Source: a virus. From it: DNA of 48,188 bases. The position numbers were made by a program, and so were the translations under genes. The notes beneath the pieces were generated by a model, which saw nothing but the letters and a program-made list of their open reading frames with translations, was not told the origin of the DNA and ran no database searches. Positions 24,819-35,170 of this stretch are shown here, in pieces; position 1 is the first letter of the stretch, and every line of letters starts with the position of its first letter. The stretch spans positions 1-48,188 of the IMG/VR virus record IMGVR_UViG_3300020347_000007. One strand, written 5' to 3'.

Positions 24819-27269
24819 ATGGCTATTATTAAACAGAAACGCAGTTCAGTAGCTGGCAATCGTCCTACCGATAGTGATCTAGTTCTTGGTGAACTTGCGA
24901 TTAACACTCATGATGGCGTAATTTTCTTTGAACAAAGTCGTGACGGTGAAGTCACTATCAAAGAGATTGATGGCACTAGTGCTGCTACAAACGTCTTTTA
25001 TGTATCCAAGAACGGTGATGATAAAAATGACGGAACATCTCTTGCACGGTCCTTTAAAACCATTGACAGGGCATTAGAAATAGCATCTGTTAGACGAGGT
25101 AATGCTCTACTGGACTCTGATGGTGCTGAAGGTTCAGAAATTGAGAATAAAACTAGAAGAGATTTAAACTTCTATGTAGGTGCTTCAAAGTATGATGTTG
25201 CTTTGGGGTCTTCTTTTAACCAAGTCTTCCAAGGTCGTGCTGGATCATACACTAAGGGTTTGACAGAAGTTCTGACTTCTCTGAGTAAAGCAAAAGACCT
25301 TACAAACGATCTTGCTGCGATTAGTGGCAATGCTACAATGCTATCTAGAGCAGATGGGTATTGGGATGAGTTAACCGATATTGTTCAAAATGGTAGAGAC
25401 AATGCAGATGCATTAGTTGCTGGTTCATATCCAGTTCCGGTAGCTGGATACTATGGTGCTACTGCTACTGCAAATGATGCAGCATACACCAGAGAACTTC
25501 TGTTAAGCAACAAAGTCTTTATTTCTGAAGAAGTTAATGAAAAGATTAAAGACTTATATCCTACTTTAAATTACGATCAAGTCAAGTGTAAAAGAGACAT
25601 TAGATTTGCTGTAGAAGCACTTACCTATGATGCAACGTATCTTGGTAATGCTGGTGCATATGACAATGCAGCATTCTTCTTCTTTTATGGTGACGGTGAT
25701 CCACAAATTTCTGAGATTGAAACTCCTGCTACTGCATATGCTTATGAGTATATGGGAAGTCTGCTTGCTGATATTCTTAGTGGAACTACAGTGGCTATTT
25801 CTGGTGATGCGGGAGATTACACAGCATCACAACAGACTGCTGCTAACTATCCGTCTACAACCAAAAGATCAGAGATGGTTGCATCAGCAGAAATGATTGG
25901 TGACGCAATTGCTAAAGGATATGCACACCTTACAACTAACTTTACCAGAATTACTCCAGATGCTGACAGTAGAGTAACTTGGACTACAGCAACTTTAGGA
26001 ACACCTTCTAAATCTGCTTATGATTCAATTACAACAAATACAACAACAATTGTTAATGGTGTAGTTACTCATATTGACCAGACATACCCATTACTGTTTG
26101 ATATTGGTGATAGATACCAAGATGTATTAGATGGTCCTGAGATTGCGTCTACTATCTATGTTAAGACTGGTGAGTATACAATCAATAATCCAGTAATTAT
26201 TCCAAAGAACGTATCACTGATTGGTGATAACCTTAAGAACACAAGTATCAGACCTAAGAACCTTACTTCTGATATGTTCTATGTTTATAACAACGCATAT
26301 GTTTCCGACTTTACATTCCGAGACCATTTGCAGCCAGCAGCAGTATTTTCATGGAATCCAGCAGACTCTGCTGGCAATAACATCATTGTAAACTCTCCTT
26401 ACATTAGAAACTGTACATCTATTACAGGTCCAGACTTATCTAGAAATGATGATGGAACTTACAAGTATGCAGATAGTAATGGTGAACCTGCTGCTGGGGG
26501 TGATGGTATTAGAAATGATGGCAACCATGCTGGCGGTATTCGGTCTATGGTTGTAGACTCATTTACACAGATTAACCAAGGTGGTAAAGGTATTTACCTG
26601 AAGAACCAAGGTTACTGTCAGTTGGTATCAGTGTTTACAGTATATTGTTCTCATGGTTTCCTTGCAGAGAATGGTGGATTTGCTTCCATTACAAACTCAA
26701 ACAGTTCATTCGGCAACATTGGTTTGAAGGCTACAGGGGTATCTCCTACATTGTATGCAGGTAATGTTGATGGGCAACAGAATATTCTTGATAACAATAT
26801 CACTCTAAAGAACCTTCCACAAAGACCTAACATTTCTGATGCTATCAAGTTTGGTGAAGACACTAACTATTTCACTGTAGATTCTGTATCTTACAATGAA
26901 GGCACAGGAACTGGTACTATTAAACTCCTAGAGACACCAACTATTGCCTTTACTGATAGTAGTTCAATTTCTTTCCATAGAAGAAGTGCCTTGTCTTCAT
27001 CTGGTCACACGTTTGAGTGGATTGGAACAGGCACAGATATTAGAACATCTTTCCCATATCGTGGAGGTGTTCCAATTCAAGCAGACGAAGTAATCCAAGA
27101 TTCTGATCGTGGTGGACTTTGCTTTGTTACAAGCACTGACCAGAAAGGTGACTTCAGAGTTGGTGAAAACTTTAGAATTCAAAGATCAACAGGCACTATT
27201 GAAGGCGATGCTTTTGATAGAAGTTTGTTTGCTCGTATTACACCATTCTCACTTGCACTAGAGGATTAA
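24819..27269 (+). CDS. Large beta-helical fibre/tailspike-like structural protein
   Basis: 816 residues. The N-terminus (MAIIKQKRSSVAGNRPTDSD, LVLGELAINTHDG) is the attachment block found at the start of many phage fibres. It is followed by VFYVSKNGDDKNDGTSLARS and FKTIDRAL, the entry to right-handed beta-helix (pectate-lyase-like) domains. A helical region lies at about 120-430. The beta-helix then resumes (GEYTINNPVIIPKNVSLIGD, FLAENGGFASITNSNSSFGN). No catalytic residues could be assigned, so enzymatic action on glycans is only possible. I expect a trimeric spike or fibre attached to the baseplate. First gene after the 24780 promoter. Confidence 0.7.
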   Translation: MAIIKQKRSSVAGNRPTDSDLVLGELAINTHDGVIFFEQSRDGEVTIKEIDGTSAATNVFYVSKNGDDKNDGTSLARSFKTIDRALEIASVRRGNALLDSDGAEGSEIENKTRRDLNFYVGASKYDVALGSSFNQVFQGRAGSYTKGLTEVLTSLSKAKDLTNDLAAISGNATMLSRADGYWDELTDIVQNGRDNADALVAGSYPVPVAGYYGATATANDAAYTRELLLSNKVFISEEVNEKIKDLYPTLNYDQVKCKRDIRFAVEALTYDATYLGNAGAYDNAAFFFFYGDGDPQISEIETPATAYAYEYMGSLLADILSGTTVAISGDAGDYTASQQTAANYPSTTKRSEMVASAEMIGDAIAKGYAHLTTNFTRITPDADSRVTWTTATLGTPSKSAYDSITTNTTTIVNGVVTHIDQTYPLLFDIGDRYQDVLDGPEIASTIYVKTGEYTINNPVIIPKNVSLIGDNLKNTSIRPKNLTSDMFYVYNNAYVSDFTFRDHLQPAAVFSWNPADSAGNNIIVNSPYIRNCTSITGPDLSRNDDGTYKYADSNGEPAAGGDGIRNDGNHAGGIRSMVVDSFTQINQGGKGIYLKNQGYCQLVSVFTVYCSHGFLAENGGFASITNSNSSFGNIGLKATGVSPTLYAGNVDGQQNILDNNITLKNLPQRPNISDAIKFGEDTNYFTVDSVSYNEGTGTGTIKLLETPTIAFTDSSSISFHRRSALSSSGHTFEWIGTGTDIRTSFPYRGGVPIQADEVIQDSDRGGLCFVTSTDQKGDFRVGENFRIQRSTGTIEGDAFDRSLFARITPFSLALED

Positions 27270-27278
27270 GGAAAAACA

Positions 27279-27614
27279 ATGGCTGACCTAAACGTATTTC
27301 GTTCTATTACACATTCTGTCCAAGATAGTTCTACAGTTGCTTACACGGCACCTGAAGGGTATACAGGCATTATTCTATCTACTCAGATAGCAAATGCATC
27401 TGATACTGCATACTGGCTTAGTCTAACTATTCAGGATTCAGCAGCTGCTCCTGCAAATGAGTTGCTATCACAATTTGATATTCCGGGGAGAGATGCTGTA
27501 GCTGCTACTACTGGTAAAACAGTTGTAACTACTGGTCAAATTCTAAAAATGCAATCTTCTGGGCAAAATAAACTTAAAGCTACTATCGGAATTTTGGAGT
27601 CGCTAAATGGCTAA
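27279..27614 (+). CDS. Small conserved virion-associated protein
   Basis: 111 residues, mostly beta-strand (VAYTAPEGYTGIILSTQIAN, YWLSLTIQDS, TTGQILKMQSSGQNKLKATI). The pattern suggests a small beta-sandwich that might cap or link fibres. TAAGGAAAAACA precedes the ATG and the 3' end overlaps the next fibre by 8 bases. I do not know its function. Confidence 0.6.
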   Translation: MADLNVFRSITHSVQDSSTVAYTAPEGYTGIILSTQIANASDTAYWLSLTIQDSAAAPANELLSQFDIPGRDAVAATTGKTVVTTGQILKMQSSGQNKLKATIGILESLNG

Positions 27615-30354
27615 CTTAATAAGTAAAAAAGTAAAGAGTTCAAAATTACCCGATACTTTTTTTAGATTAGAAGACGTAGAACCTAGCCTTGGACTGCCCA
27701 ACGATAGTAACTCTATTATTGTATCGGTTACCAATGGCGACAGAACTTTTTATAAGTTAGACAGTGGGTTTAATTTCTACAACGATTCTGGTGCAAGAAG
27801 AATCGGTATAGACCTAAATCAATTTGGCATTGCTGATTTAAATAATGTAGATGATTCTGATGGACTTGGCAACACCATTGATGGTGGTAAACTGCTGGTG
27901 TTTAGTGCGGCAAGAAATGCATTTGTTCCAAGTGTAGGGGGTGTATCTCTTGACTCTAACGATGCTGTTACTCTTAACGGTGAAGGTCCACTATACTACC
28001 TTGATGCTAGAAATCATAATCATAATCAAATTGTATTCGACTCTAATTTTGGAGTAAGAGCTAGTAGCGATTCTGTTACTTTTAATACAAATCAATTCAA
28101 TGTAAATAATAACATTAGTCTCAATTCTGTTGTTATTGGTGATTCATTGACTGTAGCTACTCTTATAAGAACATCTGGTAATGTTATTGCAAATGGTGGA
28201 TTTGTAGGAACATCAGTCGGCATTGACGGTTATGGTAGTTTTACTGGAAATGTAATAGCGTCAACTTTTACTGGTGATGGTTCTGGCCTAACAAACTTAA
28301 CAGCAGATAGCGCAGTATTTGCAGACTTAGCTACTGATTTAGAAAGTGCTGGTTTTAATACACTATTCTCTGATAAAACTACTACAGAACTTACAGAAGG
28401 TTCTAACCTTTACTATACTGAATCTAGAGCAGACTCAAATATCACTAGATTTGCTACGGTAAATGATTTACAGTTCTCAGATAACCGCAAAGTAACTTTC
28501 GGTAATGATAGTGACCTTAAGATTTTCCATAACGGATCATCTAATGTGTATCAAGGTTCTTCTCATGTATTCCGTAATACTCACGGTAATGATGTAATCA
28601 CAGTTGATAGTGACCATGCAGTTCTTAAATACAATGGTAGTTCAAAACTTACTGTAGTAGACTCTGGTGTTGAAGTAACAGGAAACATTTCTGCAACCAA
28701 TATGAGTTTGACTGGTAACTTAACAATTACTGGCACAACTACTACTGTAAATACTACAACACTCCAAGTGTCTGATCCACTTATTCAGTTTGCAGTAGGA
28801 AATGAAGCATCTGATATTGTAGACATTGGTTTCTTTGGGCATTACTCCCCTGATGCTGGATCAACTAGAGAGCATACAGGTTTCTTTAGAGATGCTAACA
28901 ATGGACAATACTACCTCTTTGGTAAATATCAAAGCACAGCACTAGACTCTGTAGTTCCTGCTACAACTGTAGACAGAACAGATGCTACATTTGGTCTTGC
29001 TGGACTTAACATCCAAGAATTGACAGCAGACTCTGCTACAATCAGTGGTCCAATTAAATTCTCTAACGTATATTCTACGGAAGGTGCTTTACCAAGTGCA
29101 GCAACATATCATGGTATGTTTGCCCATGTCCATGCAACAGGTAAAGGTTACTTTGCGCATGGTGGTCAGTGGCATAAACTTCTGGATGAAACTTCTAGCA
29201 CAACAGACAATCTGCCAGAAGGCTCTACCAACTTCTATCATTCAGATGCAAGAGCAAGAAGTTCTGTAACTGCTTCTAATACTACAGGATTTGGTGGTCT
29301 CTCCTATGATAGTTCTACTGGTATTTTCTTCCTTACTAGAGTAGATTCAGATGATGTTCTTTCAGTTTACTCTGCTGGTAACAACATCACAATCTCTCCA
29401 ACGGGTGTTATTCAGGCATCTGGTGCACCACAGGCGGACAATGCAGCATTGCTGGATAGTTTAGATGCACTACAATTCTTAAGAAGTGATGTAGATGATG
29501 TTGTAGACTCTGGCGTACAACTCACATTTAAAGGTTCAGCAAAACTAGCATTTGGTGACTCTACTGGGCCCGCACACTTCCAATATAAGAGTGCTACTGG
29601 TAGAGTAAGATGGACTGGTGGTCTTGTAGATAACTTCAATGCTGACATGGTTGACAGTGTTCAAGCTTCCCAATTACTGAGAAGTGATGTAACAAGCAGA
29701 AAAACTGCTGGTCAGTTAATTATGAATGACAATGCTCAGTTAATTTTGGGTACAGACTCCGACTTATTAATGTATCATAATGGTGGTGCTGCTGTATTCA
29801 GAAATAATACTGGCGACTTCCATCTTCAGACAGGTGGGTTCTTAGTTAAGAACGTTACTGGCACTGAAACAATGATTGATGCAGAACCAAACTCTTTTGT
29901 AAAACTCTATTATGATAATGCTCCTAAACTTACTACACAAACAAATGGTGTTAAAGTAACAGGAACACTTGAAGTAACAGATAAAGTCAAGTTTGTAAAT
30001 GGGGCTAACACAACTGAAGTATCTCCTACAGGAGTTTCAATTACATCTAATGCTCTGGCAGTAGTTGATACTTTTACTGCTGGAACTGGTAATGCTTCAA
30101 CAGTAAAATATGACGTTAGAATTCATGATGCAAGCACAACACCTGATGAGACACAAATCAGTACTGTATTAGTAGCCTTTAATGGTGAATCTGATGTAGG
30201 ATTTACTGAATTTGGTGTTGTCCATACTGGTGATAGTGATATGGGTTTCCTGACAGCGGACGTTATTGGGAGTGGTCAAATTAGACTTCTCTTCGAAAGA
30301 CGTAATGGCAGAGGCACTTTGGAAGTGAAAACAAATAAAACAATTATTAGCTAA
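27607..30354 (+). CDS. Long tail fibre protein
   Basis: 915 residues of repetitive beta-rich fibre. Recognisable blocks are TGDGSGLTNLTADSAVFADL; the motif LTEGSNLYYTESRADSNI near residue 262 and LPEGSTNFYHSDARARSS near 536; TGNLTITGTTTTVNTTTLQV, the common trimeric fibre insert; and LPSAATYHGMFAHVHATGKG at about 495, shared with the 12628 gene. The C-terminal 110 residues form a different, compact domain (VAFNGESDVGFTEFGVVHTG, IRLLFERRNGRG), probably the tip. No chaperone domain was identified. It would recognise or reach the host surface. Confidence 0.7.
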   Translation: MANLISKKVKSSKLPDTFFRLEDVEPSLGLPNDSNSIIVSVTNGDRTFYKLDSGFNFYNDSGARRIGIDLNQFGIADLNNVDDSDGLGNTIDGGKLLVFSAARNAFVPSVGGVSLDSNDAVTLNGEGPLYYLDARNHNHNQIVFDSNFGVRASSDSVTFNTNQFNVNNNISLNSVVIGDSLTVATLIRTSGNVIANGGFVGTSVGIDGYGSFTGNVIASTFTGDGSGLTNLTADSAVFADLATDLESAGFNTLFSDKTTTELTEGSNLYYTESRADSNITRFATVNDLQFSDNRKVTFGNDSDLKIFHNGSSNVYQGSSHVFRNTHGNDVITVDSDHAVLKYNGSSKLTVVDSGVEVTGNISATNMSLTGNLTITGTTTTVNTTTLQVSDPLIQFAVGNEASDIVDIGFFGHYSPDAGSTREHTGFFRDANNGQYYLFGKYQSTALDSVVPATTVDRTDATFGLAGLNIQELTADSATISGPIKFSNVYSTEGALPSAATYHGMFAHVHATGKGYFAHGGQWHKLLDETSSTTDNLPEGSTNFYHSDARARSSVTASNTTGFGGLSYDSSTGIFFLTRVDSDDVLSVYSAGNNITISPTGVIQASGAPQADNAALLDSLDALQFLRSDVDDVVDSGVQLTFKGSAKLAFGDSTGPAHFQYKSATGRVRWTGGLVDNFNADMVDSVQASQLLRSDVTSRKTAGQLIMNDNAQLILGTDSDLLMYHNGGAAVFRNNTGDFHLQTGGFLVKNVTGTETMIDAEPNSFVKLYYDNAPKLTTQTNGVKVTGTLEVTDKVKFVNGANTTEVSPTGVSITSNALAVVDTFTAGTGNASTVKYDVRIHDASTTPDETQISTVLVAFNGESDVGFTEFGVVHTGDSDMGFLTADVIGSGQIRLLFERRNGRGTLEVKTNKTIIS

Positions 30355-30369
30355 TAGGATATAGATTAA

Positions 30370-33300
30370 ATGGCTGATTCTGCTAAAGATTTTGTAGTAA
30401 AACAGAACCTAAGAGTTACTGGTAATATCGTCTCTGCTGGTGCAGGGTCGGTATTTACTGGTGATGGTGCGCAACTAGACAATATTGATGCTATCACTCT
30501 TGATGGGCAAAATGGTAGTTACTATCGAGATGCTGATAACCTTAATGCTGGCACAGTTAACAACTTAAGACTTCCTGCCACCATTACCAAAAACCTTAGT
30601 GGTAATGTAACAGGTAATGTTGATGCTACAGGTGGTTCTGGAACAGTAGATGCAGACTCAGGTAGGTTCACAACTATCTCTGGCACTACAGCTTCATTTA
30701 ATTCCTATACTGGTGTATATGGTAACTTTGATACATTTGATGAAGTCTTTGATAGTTCCTTGACTAGAAAGACTACTGATAATGTCACTGAAGGATCAAC
30801 AAACCTTTACTACACTAGTAATAGATTTGATAGTAACTTTGGAACAAAAACTACCACAGACATTGGTGAAGGCACTAACCTCTACTACACTGATGGTAGA
30901 GTTGCCACTAAAATTACAGGAACAGTCAACAAAACATTTGTAGATGCATTAAACATTAACGCTGATCAAGTTGACGGTGTAGAAGCATCTGCCTTAGTAA
31001 GAAATGATCAAGACGGCACCATTGGTGCTAACATCCAATTCACTGACGGTAATGAGTTAAGAATTGGTACTGGTAACGATACCATTATTAAGCATACTGG
31101 AACACAAACTACAGTAGACCATACTGGAACTGGGAACTTAATCTTCAAAGCTGATGGAGAAGATAGATTAACTATTGAAGACGATAAGACAACTGTTTCG
31201 GGTAAACTTCACACTGATAGTGTAACTTCTACTGCTCTAATTGAAGGTTTTGATGTTCGTGTAGATAACATGCTTGATATCTATGAATCTGCTACTGGTA
31301 AAATTGCTGGACACTTGGAAGGCACTGGTGCTGAAGGTTTACAAATCCACTACCACTCTCAGAAACCTACTGAGGGATTGAAGATTATTGCACATGATAG
31401 TGATGAAGAGCTCGGCACTACTCAAGTAAAATTTACGTTTAGTGATGGTATTTCTTTTGAAAACCAGCAACTTAAGTTAGTAGCAGACCCAACTTCTGCA
31501 CAAGATGTTGCAACAAAAGCATATGTAGATAATACATCTCAAGGTCTGGTAGTTAAAGATGGTGTAAAGGCAGCAACTACTGTTGATCTTGCTAGTGTTG
31601 GTGGTATTGGCACAGTTACATATAACAACACTGCTGGTCCTGACTCTGCTGTAGGGTCTGGATTTAGTTTTACAGGTGTATTGAACGCACTTGACGGACA
31701 TACCTTTACCACTAATGATAGATTGCTTGTTAAAGACCAGACAAACACCTTTGAGAACGGCATTTACAAGTGGGTTAATAACACTACCCTGACAAGAGCA
31801 TTAGATGCTGACCAAGACAGTGAACTTGGTGGTGGTGTATTCGTATTTGTTGAGAATGGAACTGTTAACGCAAGTAACGGATATGTCACCTCTCACTCTG
31901 GTCTGACTGATGTAGGCACAGATGCTATTCTCTGGACACAGTTCTCTGGTGCTGGATTTATTGAAGCTGGTGATGCTCTGGTAAAAACTGGTAACGTAAT
32001 TGATCTAAACCTTTCTGATGGTGCTGGTGGCACATCTGGATTGAAAGTAGAAACTGATCAACTCAAGATTAACTTGGGCGCAGGTGGAACAGGTTTAGAG
32101 ATTTCCTCTAACGTTCTTCAAGTTTCTGCTGATGGTATTAAAGAAAGTATGATTGACTTTGGCACAGGTGCCAATCAAGTCAGCACAGATGATGTTACAG
32201 AGGGATCGACAAAGCTCTATCATACAACTGCAAGAGCAAGAGGTGCTTTAAATGCTGGTGCAGGGCTTAGTTATAATTCTACAAGTGGTGTAGTGTCTAT
32301 CACTAATACTTTAGGTGCCAACGTAGGTGCTTTTGGTAGTTCAACTAGAATTCCAGTTGTCACTGTTACAGCAGAAGGATTGATTGATAGTATTGGAACA
32401 GCAGCAGTTGCTGGTGTAGACAGTGTAGGGTTTGATTCTAGCACTGGTGTTATTGAGGTAATACTTGGAGATGGTAGTATAAAGACTGCACCAATTGTAT
32501 TAGATGCGTTTACTACAGCAAATCTTGCTGAGAATACTACTGAGTATACTCATCTTTACTACACTAAAGGACGGGTCGATTCTGACATTGATTTGAGAGT
32601 TGATAGTGCCTTTGTATCACCATTTGCTAGAGCAGCAATTAGTGTCACTGGTGATGGTGTATCCTATGAGCAGGGTACAGGTGTAATCACTATTCAGACC
32701 TTAACCAACTCATTTAATGTAACACAGTCCAATCACGGATTGAGAGAAGGTCAGGCAGTTTATGAAGATGATGTTGCAGGATGGGTAAAAGCATTTGCTA
32801 CAGATTCTGGTCATCAACTTGCGTCTCATGTTGTAGTAGACTTTGTAGACTCTGATACATTTGGAATTGCACAGAACGGTATCTTTACCCTTGGTGAAAC
32901 TGGTAATGTAAGTCCTGCATTGGCATTATCAGCAGGAGAATACTACTATACAGGTAATGTAGACTCTGGTATTCCAATGTCTGTTCAGCCGGGAACTTCT
33001 GTTCAACCTCTATTCTATGCATTGTCTAGCACTCAAATTGAACTTAATGTAGAACATGCAATTAACGTATTCTCTCCTGATGAACCTATCAATGTAAGTA
33101 GAACAACTGGCAACTTTACTGTTAGTGGCAATCTTAAGGTTGAAGGATTAGGTGTTCCAAGAGTTACAACATTGTCTAGTGGTGATACCTACTCATTTGA
33201 TAGTGGTAACGTTGCAAAGATTGAATTCAATGCAGATGCGTCTTTGGTCTTTGATAGTCCGGGAACAACATATGATGGTGCTGGATTTACTATCCTTGCC

Positions 33301-33489
33301 AAGAACACTCATGGTTCTAATGATTACAGATTAACCCTGACAACTCCAAACGGTGTAAGACTTAACACAGTAAACGAGAATAAGTTAAATGTAAATGCTG
33401 GTAAGTTTGCAATTGTTAGTGGTATTATCTACGGTGAGAAAGATATTATCTTAACCTCTACTCAAACTGATAGTGCAATCACAGGATAA
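30370..33489 (+). CDS. Long tail fibre protein
   Basis: 1039 residues. The N-terminus (VVKQNLRVTGNIVSAG) and several (D/E)GSTNLYYTxxR motifs (about residues 140, 166 and 610, with a weaker copy near 725) are shared with the neighbouring fibres. A block at about 385-530 (QDVATKAYVDN, VVKDGVKAATTVDLASVGG, NDRLLVKDQTNTFENGIYKW) is a well-known phage fibre domain. The last 160 residues are beta-rich and likely form the distal tip (YSFDSGNVAKIEFNADASLV). It is the second long fibre in the unit and may pair with the first as proximal and distal halves. Confidence 0.7.
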   Translation: MADSAKDFVVKQNLRVTGNIVSAGAGSVFTGDGAQLDNIDAITLDGQNGSYYRDADNLNAGTVNNLRLPATITKNLSGNVTGNVDATGGSGTVDADSGRFTTISGTTASFNSYTGVYGNFDTFDEVFDSSLTRKTTDNVTEGSTNLYYTSNRFDSNFGTKTTTDIGEGTNLYYTDGRVATKITGTVNKTFVDALNINADQVDGVEASALVRNDQDGTIGANIQFTDGNELRIGTGNDTIIKHTGTQTTVDHTGTGNLIFKADGEDRLTIEDDKTTVSGKLHTDSVTSTALIEGFDVRVDNMLDIYESATGKIAGHLEGTGAEGLQIHYHSQKPTEGLKIIAHDSDEELGTTQVKFTFSDGISFENQQLKLVADPTSAQDVATKAYVDNTSQGLVVKDGVKAATTVDLASVGGIGTVTYNNTAGPDSAVGSGFSFTGVLNALDGHTFTTNDRLLVKDQTNTFENGIYKWVNNTTLTRALDADQDSELGGGVFVFVENGTVNASNGYVTSHSGLTDVGTDAILWTQFSGAGFIEAGDALVKTGNVIDLNLSDGAGGTSGLKVETDQLKINLGAGGTGLEISSNVLQVSADGIKESMIDFGTGANQVSTDDVTEGSTKLYHTTARARGALNAGAGLSYNSTSGVVSITNTLGANVGAFGSSTRIPVVTVTAEGLIDSIGTAAVAGVDSVGFDSSTGVIEVILGDGSIKTAPIVLDAFTTANLAENTTEYTHLYYTKGRVDSDIDLRVDSAFVSPFARAAISVTGDGVSYEQGTGVITIQTLTNSFNVTQSNHGLREGQAVYEDDVAGWVKAFATDSGHQLASHVVVDFVDSDTFGIAQNGIFTLGETGNVSPALALSAGEYYYTGNVDSGIPMSVQPGTSVQPLFYALSSTQIELNVEHAINVFSPDEPINVSRTTGNFTVSGNLKVEGLGVPRVTTLSSGDTYSFDSGNVAKIEFNADASLVFDSPGTTYDGAGFTILAKNTHGSNDYRLTLTTPNGVRLNTVNENKLNVNAGKFAIVSGIIYGEKDIILTSTQTDSAITG

Positions 33490-33495
33490 CTAAGA

Positions 33496-34908
33496 ATGAC
33501 AATTAGTCTTATTGGCACACCGCCGGGTATTATAGGAAATATTAGTAATAAAAGATTATTACACTTTTTCTTATTTGGCGGTGGTGGAGCCGGAGCTGGT
33601 AATGGTGGATTTGCAGGTGGAAATGGTGCTGCACTTGCCTTTAGTGCGTATCTAGAAAAAGAAGATGTTCTCTACATGTATAACGGCACTGGTGGAACTG
33701 CTGGTGGAACTTCTGATGCTGCTATTGGTGGTGGAGGTGGTGGAGCATGCTTCATTTATGCTGATGTTAGAAAAACTAGATTAGGTTCTAATCCAAATGG
33801 ATATGGCGTTAATAGCAATCTTCTTCTTGCTGCGGCCGGTGGTGGAGGAGGTGGCGGCACTGATACCAATGCTTATGGTGGTAATGCAGGACTAGTAAAT
33901 ACTTCTACAGGTGCAACTCTTAATGCTTCAACTGGTGGTGGAACAAATCCCGGAACTGGTGGAACAGCAACTGGACCCGGAACTGGTGGAATACAGGACT
34001 TTGGCTTTGGCGTTATCTTTCCTGCTGATAATGGATCAAGCATTCCTCTAGGGGGAGTATCTTCTCAAGTTACAACATATAATATAACAACAACTGCACC
34101 ATCATCTAGTTACTATACACTTAGTGGAACTGATAGAAATGGTTCTGTTAGTGGTAACAACGCAGGAGTAGGTTTATATGTTGGTGATACAATTAATTTC
34201 AATCTAAGTAGTGTATCAGGTAGTCACCCATTCTATATTAGAGTATCAAGTGGTGGTAGTAACGTATCAACTCCAGCTGCTACTGGACAAGGCTCTACAG
34301 GAAACGCAACAGTATCATGGACCCCATCTGCCGCAGGGACATATTATTATCAGTGTGGTAATCACGGTAGCATGATAGGAACAATTACAGTATCAGCTGC
34401 ACTTGGTGGTAGTGGTGCTGGTGGAAAAGGGTATGTTAACGGCACCATAAACAGTGGTGGTGGTAATACAGGTGATGATGAAGCAAATGTAGTTGGAAGT
34501 AACTCTTTAGATCATGGTCATGGGCGTGACGGATATCAACAAGGTGGCGCTGGTGGCGGTGGTGGATACTATGGAGGTGGTGGTTCTAGTGTTGATGGTG
34601 GAGGGACTGTTGTTGCTGGTGGAGGTGGTGGTTCTTCCTTTATGCTAAATGCTATGCAATACTGTGGAGGCCATAATATATTATCTTCGGGATCGCCGGG
34701 TGATTTTTCTGAAACTACTATTAACGGATTTAATTTAACATCTCTGTCAAGCATTCCTACAAACGTAGGTAATGGTGGTGCTGGTGCTAGTTCAGGTGTT
34801 GTTGGTAGTAACGGGCAAGGTGGATACATTGTTATATTAGATACAAATGGCAATATTGCAGCACAGACTACTGGGGCCACATCAGGCTGGAAATATACGG
34901 TAGTATAG
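33496..34908 (+). CDS. Glycine-rich adhesin with embedded cupredoxin domain
   Basis: 470 residues. Residues 20-180 and 310-450 are glycine-rich with runs such as LFGGGGAGAGNGGFAGG, the style of polyglycine-sandwich adhesins (for example S16-type gp38). Between them, about 200-305, lies a blue-copper-like domain: YVGDTINFNL, then SGSHPFYIR with His244, and YYQCGNHGSMIGTI with Cys287, His290 and Met293. The C-x2-H-x2-M spacing is that of amicyanin, and the four type-1 copper ligands are all present. Copper binding is inferred from this pattern only. The neighbours are fibres, so the protein is probably an adhesin whose cupredoxin fold may be used for binding rather than electron transfer. Confidence 0.7.
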   Translation: MTISLIGTPPGIIGNISNKRLLHFFLFGGGGAGAGNGGFAGGNGAALAFSAYLEKEDVLYMYNGTGGTAGGTSDAAIGGGGGGACFIYADVRKTRLGSNPNGYGVNSNLLLAAAGGGGGGGTDTNAYGGNAGLVNTSTGATLNASTGGGTNPGTGGTATGPGTGGIQDFGFGVIFPADNGSSIPLGGVSSQVTTYNITTTAPSSSYYTLSGTDRNGSVSGNNAGVGLYVGDTINFNLSSVSGSHPFYIRVSSGGSNVSTPAATGQGSTGNATVSWTPSAAGTYYYQCGNHGSMIGTITVSAALGGSGAGGKGYVNGTINSGGGNTGDDEANVVGSNSLDHGHGRDGYQQGGAGGGGGYYGGGGSSVDGGGTVVAGGGGGSSFMLNAMQYCGGHNILSSGSPGDFSETTINGFNLTSLSSIPTNVGNGGAGASSGVVGSNGQGGYIVILDTNGNIAAQTTGATSGWKYTVV

Positions 34909-34918
34909 GAGATTATAA

Positions 34919-35164
34919 ATGGCTAGAAAATCTACAAAACCCGTAAAAAGTGTAGGATTTAAACTGAGTTCTGGTGATGATATTAGAGAAGGAACAGATA
35001 ATAAATTTTATGCAAGGTTTAGAACAGAAAGTGATATTGCTGGTTATATAGATTCTGACTACATTAGACAATTTCCAAATTTAGATGCGGATACTTTTGG
35101 TGGTGATGCGCCAGAGAATATTAGAATTAACATGTATGATTCTCTTGGAACGGACTTAAGGTAA
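34919..35164 (+). CDS. Mini-fibre protein A (tandem paralogue)
   Basis: 81 residues beginning MARKS. It contains a single copy of the fibre motif DIREGTDNKFYARFRTESD, followed by IDSDYIRQFPNLDAD. The next gene has the same length, start and motif order, so the two are tandem paralogues. A TAGGAG ribosome site lies upstream. Too small to be a fibre alone; it may be a connector or assembly factor. Confidence 0.6.
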   Translation: MARKSTKPVKSVGFKLSSGDDIREGTDNKFYARFRTESDIAGYIDSDYIRQFPNLDADTFGGDAPENIRINMYDSLGTDLR

Positions 35165-35170
35165 AAAAAC

